Assembly (NCBI GenBank): GCA_944470555.2
Contig: OX104130.1
Location: 51,989,491-52,053,490, forward strand
DNA length: 64,000 bases
Direction of reading: 5' to 3'
Source: Heterobilharzia americana
Lineage: Eukaryota > Platyhelminthes > Trematoda > Strigeidida > Schistosomatidae
Within the stretch, counting starts at the first letter, position 1. Each line of letters begins with the position of its first letter. Made by a program: the position numbers and the translations under genes. Shown piece by piece: positions 57,711 to 64,000 of the stretch. Under the pieces are notes generated by a model. It saw only the letters and a program-made list of their open reading frames with translations, was not told where the DNA came from and made no database searches.

Positions 57711-59735
57711 CAGAGGAAGATAGTGAAGCAGAAGATGAACCAGTGCAGTGCAGTGCAAGGATGAACAACGGAAATAGGATCTGAACACAACCTATAAAAC
57801 ACTACACTGACAAAGAAGTGAAGGAGAGTGAGCGCAAAGACAGAAGACGCTTCGACGACATATTGACAAGTGAAGCAGAAGGGGATGCAGGCAGGAGACA
57901 CATGACAACACCAAATAAAATAACCAGGTTACAACCCGGGGAAACATCAACGCAGAAGAAACCAACGAAAGACAGTGAAAAAAAGCTAGTTACCTAAGAG
58001 GAAGAAAAAGTAAACCATGGGGTGACCACTTCAAAAAACTCTTGGATTGACTACCACCTGCAAGTCGTCCAGAAACGCCACCTGCAGCTCACCCACAGAA
58101 CTACAAGTGAACACAAGCCCTCCAACGAAAGTCGAAGTCTTAAATGCCATAAATCTACTGAAATGCAGGAAAGCAGCAGGACCAGATGGAATTCCGCAAG
58201 AAGCACTGAAAACAGACGCAGAGACATCAGTAGTGGACATGCTCACACCACTACTGCAGAAGGTTTGAAAAGAAGGAAAGGTACCTGGCAATTGACTGGA
58301 AGAAGGGCTACCTCGTCAAACTCATAAAGAAGGGAGACCAAGTGTTTGCAAGAACTGGCGTGAAATCATGCTCCTGTCCACACCAAGCAAAATAATATGC
58401 CGCATCATCCTGGAGAGACTAAATAATGCTGTGGATTCAAAATTACGACCGGAACAGGCTGGCTGTTCAGGAAGAAAAAATCATGTGCCCATCAAATTGG
58501 AATGCTTTGCTACGCATCATCGTAGAACAGAACATAAAATGGCAGTCAAATCTCTACCTCGACTTCACCGATTTTGAAGAAACCCCCGATAGCGTCAACT
58601 GAGAAGTGATTTGGTAGGCAGTTGCTTTAACACTATGGAGTGTCGCAAATCTTTAACCTCATTCAACAGCTATATGAAGACGCCTCATGCCAAGTGGTCC
58701 ATAGTGGAGAACTCATTGACGCCTTTGATGTGAAGACAGAAGTAAGAGAAGGCTACCTTCTATCACCGATGATCTTTCTGAATGTGCTGGACTGGATCAT
58801 GCAAGGAACTGTGAGGAGCGAGAAGATGGGCATACGCTGTTTGACCGATGAAAACAGCCTAACAGTTTTGGATTTCGCCAAGGATGATGATTAATGTCTG
58901 ACGTCCCACGAACTCGAAGATCTATAGGCGAAAACTAACAAGTTGACAGAAGAGATAAAGCATCGAAGACGGGACTTCAAGTGAATGCAGAGAAGACGGA
59001 GGTGATGAAGATACCCAACCAACAACAGCATGAACAACAAGCACTAGTCACCATTAACGGGAAAAATCCAAAGGAATAGTCTCTTTCACCCATCTAAGCA
59101 GCGTAGTTTCAACTACAAGCGTCACAGACATAGACGAGGATGTCAAAGCCAGCCAGGATCAGAAAGACAGCAAGACAGGCCTTCATTAGTCTGAAATGAG
59201 TGTGGAGATCTACTGAACTGCACTCAGCATAAAAAACAAGATCCAGATTTTCAACAGTAATGTCAGCCTAGTCAGTGCTTCTGTATGGTTCACAGACATG
59301 GCGGGTTACGAAAGGCATTTCCAACAAACTACAGACATTCATCAACAACTGCCTACGCTCGCTCGTTACTCAAGCTAACATCAGATGGCCAGAAAGAATA
59401 AGCAACAAGGAACTCTGTGTGATGGCCGGGTAACGAACCAACCAAGAACCTATCACCCAACAAATGTGCACTGGAAGGAAATGGAGATGGATTGGGCATA
59501 CAGTGAGAAGGCCGACTGGGGACATCACGCGTCAGGTCAGGCTGTTGGGTGGAATCCAAAGGAGAAACGACGAGCTGGGCATCCGAGGCCAGGGTGGCAT
59601 GGATAAGATCATATGAGGAAGAAATGAAAGCTCGTGGGCAGTCGTGGCGGCAGGTTGAAAAGACTGCAGGGAAGAGAGTGCAATGGAGACGTGCTACTGA
59701 AGCCCTATGTCCCAATAGGAACCCAAGTTAAAAAT
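57711..59735 (+). mobile_element. RTE-type non-LTR retrotransposon, 5'-truncated, disabled
   Basis: Starts at the equivalent of about 21070 in the copy at 19826 (AGAGGAAGATAGTGAAGCAG). RT motifs in broken frames: LKCRKAAGPDGIPQEAL (about 58158), LLSTPSKIICRIILERLNNA (58371), RPEQAGCSGRKN, VREGYLLSPMIFLNVLDWIM (about 58745) and LTVLDFAKDDD (about 58860; the FADD box is changed). It ends CCCTATGTCCCAATAGGAAC and an AAT repeat. It carries the segment that is deleted from the copy at 19826. It is inserted inside an F2 element. Confidence 0.85.
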
Positions 59736-60170
59736 AATAATAATAAATAGTGACACTTCTCAACAGTACGCACTCATGGCCTCATCAGGGACCGGACCCA
59801 GTATCTTAAGCTCTCATGGAGAGGGTGTTGACCACTTATCCACTAAGTCAGAGTCAAATGGTTCCCAATTTCCTACTTCTGACATACCGCGATTATCCAC
59901 CAAAGTCCACAGTTGACAACGAATAGGACGTGAAGCGGATGCCAACTGAAGACCTTGATATACATTCACACTACGTCATGAGCTACTGAACTCTGACTCT
60001 GTGGCTGAATGGTCAATACACTAGCCACGAAAACTTAAGGTCTCAAGCCAAATCCCTGGTGAGGTAGTGAGTGTGTATCACTGAAGAATCCCATGCTTAG
60101 ACGAAACACCTGTACAATACTGCAAGGTTTTCAGTAGTTCGCTAACTCATCCCAAAAACCTCAGACAGAA
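59736..60170. mobile_element. F2 element, right piece split by RTE insertion
   Basis: Starts inside the left-arm ribozyme (GTGACACTTCTCAACAGTAC) and continues through a left tRNA-like head (backwards) and the family centre (CTTCTGACATACCGCGATTA, GATGCCAACTGAAGACCTTG). The right arm has a head (CTGTGGCTGAATGGTCAATA) and a plus-strand hammerhead at about 60087-60125. That ribozyme has core CTGAAGA, GAAA and triplet GUA, but stem II is weak. Confidence 0.72.
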
Positions 60171-60489
60171 TATTCCACTGTTTATTTAAGGTTGGTTTTT
60201 AAATGTATATCAGAAAAGTCCACATCATGTGATAACTATCCACAAGCGGAAGATTTGTTGTGTAACATATAGTTCCTGGATGGAAAGACTAAATACTATT
60301 ACAAGAATATGGCCAAGATGTTATGTCTGAGATAAATGTTATATGAAACAGAAACACAACAGCAGTTAAGTGAAAGGGAAGACTGTTGAACGTTCAGTTC
60401 CGCAAAGCTGATGAGCAAACAATTTTTTCAGGTATAGTTGAGGCTTTAAAGTGCAAACTGAGATCACTCCCTATGGTAATTTACCAGGT

Positions 60490-60660
60490 TGTGGCTAGCA
60501 GAAGAATCCAGGAAGCACGTTTCGTCCAGTTTGGGGCTCGTCAGCTGGGTGTGCCTGTACCCTAGTGAGTGATGTTGTTCCCACTGAGACTATCACCTCG
60601 TACCCCTCGCTACAAACGCCAAGACGTTATCCACCAGGCCACGCAGGCACGATATTCACG
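60490..60660 (-). mobile_element. F1 tRNA-headed hammerhead SINE, well preserved
   Basis: Minus strand: tRNA-like head (GTGGCCTGGTGGATAACGTC), spacer with CACTCACTAGGGTACAGG, hammerhead, and the end TTCTGCTAGCCACAAC. The best-preserved F1 head and ribozyme combination in the window; the B box is partly decayed (GAGGTGATAGTCTCAG). Confidence 0.75.
60506..60550 (-). ncRNA. Hammerhead ribozyme (F1), core intact, UUC triplet
   Basis: Minus strand: stem I ACCCAG/CTGGAT (one mismatch), core CTGACGA, stem II GCCC/GGAC (one C/A mismatch), GAAA, and triplet UUC. Stem III is weak (ACGTGCTT). Cleavage would fall between 60512 and 60511. All invariant core bases are kept; the stems are less stable than in the F3 copies. 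Confidence 0.58.
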
Positions 60661-60897
60661 TCTTGTTCAACGGTTATTAGTTATTACTATTTACTGATAT
60701 GCTTATAGTTCTCCGTTGTTCTGTTGGATTGAAATGTTCGATCATTTCCTATATTTGGATGACGTTCTAGATGCATGTCTAACATAAAGTCTTGTGAAAT
60801 TCATAGTAACGCTGAAATTATCTTCTAGATTAAACAAACAGTCAAAACTTCACTTTGTATTGTCATCTTCAGTACCTTCCAAAATAAGAACCACGTA

Positions 60898-60960
60898 TAA
60901 AAAAAATATATTTTAATTAATTAAAAAATAAAATAAAAAATTTTAAAAAATTAATTTAAT
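60898..60960. repeat. Low-complexity A/T tract
   Basis: About 60 bases of only A and T apart from the edges (AATTAATTAAAAAATAAAAT style). No element is attached. Confidence 0.85.
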
Positions 60961-62649
60961 CTGCTACTAATGGGGTTTTGAAGTTTTGTCAGTAAACGTA
61001 ATAATGAAACCTTTAACCCTAATGGGTTAAACATTGTTTCTTCAAAACTGTAATGTTAGCTACAGTACAAAAAAATTTGGACAAAACTGAGAATAACAAA
61101 CCGACAGCTTAGGATTCAGCTATACAGTTTCTTACCATCAGCCTAAGACGTGTAATGAAATTTAAAGTTTACTAGTCTGGATCTGCAAAACACCCAATGG
61201 TTGTGGATTAAAATCATTATGCTTAAATGATCACTAGTGACTGGTAACAATGCGTCACCTCACCCTTCATCCACTGAATTGTACCGTCAACTCGAGATAG
61301 CTTAATGTTATTTCGGAAACTGGAGCCCACATTGCTCAACGTCATAATTAGACATCTAACCAGTAATCTATTCAGGCCATGACTGACGTCATGTAGTCAT
61401 TAATGAACTACGTAAATAAATTGTTTACATACTGATCATCATGTAGCTCCTAATTTCTAAAGCATATCGATATGCTTGTGGAATCAAAATTCTAACTTCA
61501 AACATACACTTGCTCGAGATAACTTTTCCAATAAGATTGAAATCCACTGAACAACCGCATACAGTAGACTGTGAGCTTTGTCTATTGCATGACAACTAAT
61601 GATGCTACTTAGGTGCTCAAAATCCAATGTAAGTGGAATGGGGTTCGAACTCGCGACCCTCGTTTTGGTTGCCGATTATCTAAACTGGTGAGCCACAGCT
61701 ACTTAGGATCTATCTATCTGATAAGAATATTGTTAGAGGACATTTCTATTTAACAGCATATTTCAAACTCATGAGATTGCAGCGGTATCCTGTTCGTTGA
61801 ATTAAATCTAAAAATAATTAGGCAAAGTTTTGCAATATCAATTTTTGTGAATGAATTTATAACACCTAGAAATAATCCCTGATTCTCATTAAAATGGTTG
61901 TTTTTATCATTAATTTAGAATGAAATAACTTTTATTTACTATACCAAACAATTCATCGATTTGTATGATTATCATTTATTTACAAGTGTTACTTTTGTCT
62001 TCACTGTTGTTATTGTCTCCATTGTGAATGTATATCAAAGTACAATTACTAAATGCAGTCAACCAATAAATGTACCTCTACTTTTACCGTTGATATTATC
62101 CGGTAGAGTATATCAGTAGGAAGATGAATTAACACAAAGTTAATTTATTACACTTTTTCAGGTTCATGTAACCAGAAAATGTTTGTACACTGATCAGTTT
62201 GGTGTAAGCCATAGATTTTATTTAGATCATAATGTCCAGAACTTATCTATCAGTGTATACACATATGAGATACCAAGTGTACCTTTTAAAATGGTAGAAT
62301 TTTATGAACGTAACGTTCACTTATGGTTTGCATTTATGTGAGAGGTTATGTAAATCTTAATGACGTGTATTCCTAACTTCAGTATTTCAGAAATGCATTC
62401 TCAGTGACTGATTGAAATAAAGTTTTCTTCATGATGATAGATAGATTGGTCACATTGTCAAGTAGTTCATCAAAAACAGTCTTCGGTAATTCATTTTCAA
62501 TTACGATTTCCCTTGAAAGGTTTACTTTATCGTCTAAGGTATCACGGTTGTAAATACGTTGAATATCGGTTGCAAGAGACGTAACAGATTTTCTTTTGCA
62601 ACCAACTGGCATTCAGTGGTAAATTTCGCAAGGTAGTCACTCCGTGCTG
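60961..62649. other. No recognised gene
   Basis: AT-rich. The minus-strand 77-codon frame at 62379-62612 (KRKSVTSLATDIQRIYNRDT) has no assignable motif and borders a Penelope-like remnant; it may be unrelated element coding sequence. Confidence 0.3.
61628..61706 (-). repeat. tRNA-like sequence with good B box
   Basis: Minus strand: GAGGGTCGCGAGTTCGAACC is an excellent T-arm and B box. The D-arm side (TGTGGCTCACCAGTTTAGAT) does not fold into a full cloverleaf. Probably the head of another SINE family rather than a tRNA gene. Confidence 0.45.
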
Positions 62650-63220
62650 GTTTTTATAGGTTTTCTGTAAATCGACCTCATCAGTCTTCCCCTTCGATTT
62701 AATTATTCTAGCCGTGATGCCTCAGAAGATGAAATCAAACTTCCGAGAAAAATCCCTTGCGAAAAATTTCCGTCTACTTTTGTCGATAAAGGCATAAAGC
62801 CCAAGGCCCATAAATATCGCCTCAATTCTGTGTAGAACACGCTATGCATGAAAACTAAATTCGCAACTAATATGGATGCTGATATCTACGTGAAGGATAA
62901 GGTCTCAAATGTGATCACCCACAATTGTGTGTACCAGTTCACTCAGTACTGTAGAGCTAAGTATACCGGTCGTTCAATGCCAATCCAGTCCAAAAGCACT
63001 CAAGCTCACTATCCTACATCTTTGTGAAGAGGTGATAATGATCAATACTTATCATGTAATCTCGACAACTTCCTTTTTCAAATTTTCTACAGAGTGAAAA
63101 GGAGCTTAACAAAGGCTATATTTGTACTACTTCCTTGTACTATCCAAGCTTTAGCCATCGAAATAGAAAATCATAGCTCTGCATATAAAAGAGATACATT
63201 CAACTTCTTTCATGGTCCTA
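62650..63220 (+). mobile_element. Penelope-like remnant (GIY-YIG part)
   Basis: The plus-strand frame reads NYSSRDASEDEIKLPRKI, then NMDADIYVKDKVSNVITHN and CVYQFTQYCRAKYTGRS (about 62930-62985). The last resembles the GIY-YIG start of this class (VYQF-x-C-x-C-x-x-x-YIGRS). The remainder reads FNFFHGPIF near 63200. A decayed copy, different in sequence from the one at 55440. Confidence 0.5.
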
Positions 63221-63311
63221 TTTTTTAACGCTTCAAAATGCCCTTTCCTCTGCTTGTTACATTCTGATAAATTGATACCTACTTAGGGGTTTAATGGGAA
63301 TCTTATTATTA

Positions 63312-63765
63312 AGGTATTCATCACGGACTGGTATCATTTGGTGAACCATTGTAAACGAAGGAGAAGTGCGCAGCTGTTTCGTTCCAGTATGAAACTCCCC
63401 AGCAGTGCGCACCCACCGCCCTGCCGGTCGGAGGTCTAACTCAAAATCTAAATGTTTCATGGAGAACGCGTTAACTATTCAGCCATTTGGTCAAAGCATA
63501 TGCTAACTTAAGATCTTGGTTTATAGTAGTGCTACAGCGCGAATTAACAGAAACAAGAAATTCCCGACCATTGAACTCCAACCAAGTGGTTGAGTAGTTA
63601 ACGCGTTCGCCATGAAACCTGAGTTCTCGAGCAGAATCCGTGGCAGGATAGTAGGTATGTACTGCTGGGAAGTCCCATACCAGGATAAAACAGATGTTCA
63701 GTGCTCCCAAGATCTCGATGGTTCTTCAGTTAATGTCAGTCCATAATGAATACTACTTTAAAAAC
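63312..63765. mobile_element. F2 palindromic tRNA/hammerhead element
   Basis: The left terminus GGTATTCATCACGGACTGGT pairs as an inverted repeat with the right terminus (GTCAGTCCATAATGAATACT). Left arm: ribozyme core CTGGGGA (A6 lost), GAAA kept, GUC triplet lost. Right arm: tRNA-like head (GTGGTTGAGTAGTTAACGCG) and ribozyme core CTGGGAA with GATAAAAC, dead. The centre is shorter than in the 29158 copy. Confidence 0.75.
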
Positions 63766-64000
63766 TTCGGACGTAATATAAATTCTTTCTTGTTCTCAAC
63801 CCTTATGAGGATAATATACTCTTCAAGAATGTTACCATATCGTTCGATTCATCGAATACCCAACTTCAATTGAAGCGTGATTGATATTCACTACTCTTAG
63901 CAAGTTTTACTATCTCTAACTACTGGAAAATGATCCCGTTTGTCACCGTTTCCTCTAACTGAAACGAAAATAATTATCAAATGAACAATCTTAATCAAAA

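Noticed and set aside
1..64000. CRISPR array, bacterial operon or prophage
   Set aside because: Introns, SINEs and retroelements show a eukaryotic genome; no regularly spaced direct repeats were seen.

Overview
The window looks like eukaryotic genomic DNA from a blood fluke: Schistosoma or a close relative. Three things point there. The sequence is AT-rich with long introns. It is crowded with non-LTR and Penelope-like retroelements. It carries many tRNA-headed short repeats with hammerhead ribozymes of the Sm-alpha type, known from Schistosoma. I cannot name the species from sequence alone.

One host gene can be supported. Five exons on the minus strand (46743-46512, 42516-42399, 31143-30758, 27904-27534, 18195-17990) join in frame with good splice sites. 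They encode about 437 contiguous residues of armadillo repeats of the p120/delta-catenin family, a cadherin-binding junction protein. Both ends of the protein are missing, so the gene must extend beyond 46743 upstream and below 17990 downstream, possibly past the window. Introns of about 4.0, 11.3, 2.9 and 9.3 kb hold most of the repeats.

The rest is mobile-element debris. It includes: (i) an RTE-type non-LTR family in six copies (19826-22757, 31573-32492, 42845-43618 minus, 52018-52165, 53770-54248, 57711-59735); (ii) CR1/jockey-like non-LTR remnants (916-3070, 15886-16125 minus, 36300-37660); (iii) Penelope-like remnants (11690-12710 minus, 14120-15090, 53130-53560, 55440-56520 minus, 62650-63220); (iv) (TA)n microsatellites, several touching retroelement insertions. 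None of these coding regions is intact.

The most interesting content is a set of short repeats that each combine a tRNA-like polymerase III promoter head with a type I hammerhead ribozyme. I separate three families by ribozyme and arm sequence. F1 is Sm-alpha-like and has a tandem module-head-ribozyme layout. F2 is a roughly 350-700 bp palindromic element with a tRNA head and ribozyme in each arm. F3 is a third family, also found as inverted pairs, with a different ribozyme stem II (GUG/CAC) and stem III. Several ribozyme copies keep an intact catalytic core and cleavage triplet, the best being 33054-33099 (minus) and 51157-51201 (plus). Most core-intact copies read in the same sense as the catenin gene, some inside its introns. 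An RTE copy has inserted into the ribozyme of one F2 element (57640-60170).

Stretches not listed as features (for example 1-557, 5051-7465, 8641-9890, 16126-17989, 22758-24635, 44776-46134, 60961-62640) show no gene or repeat I can recognise by eye.
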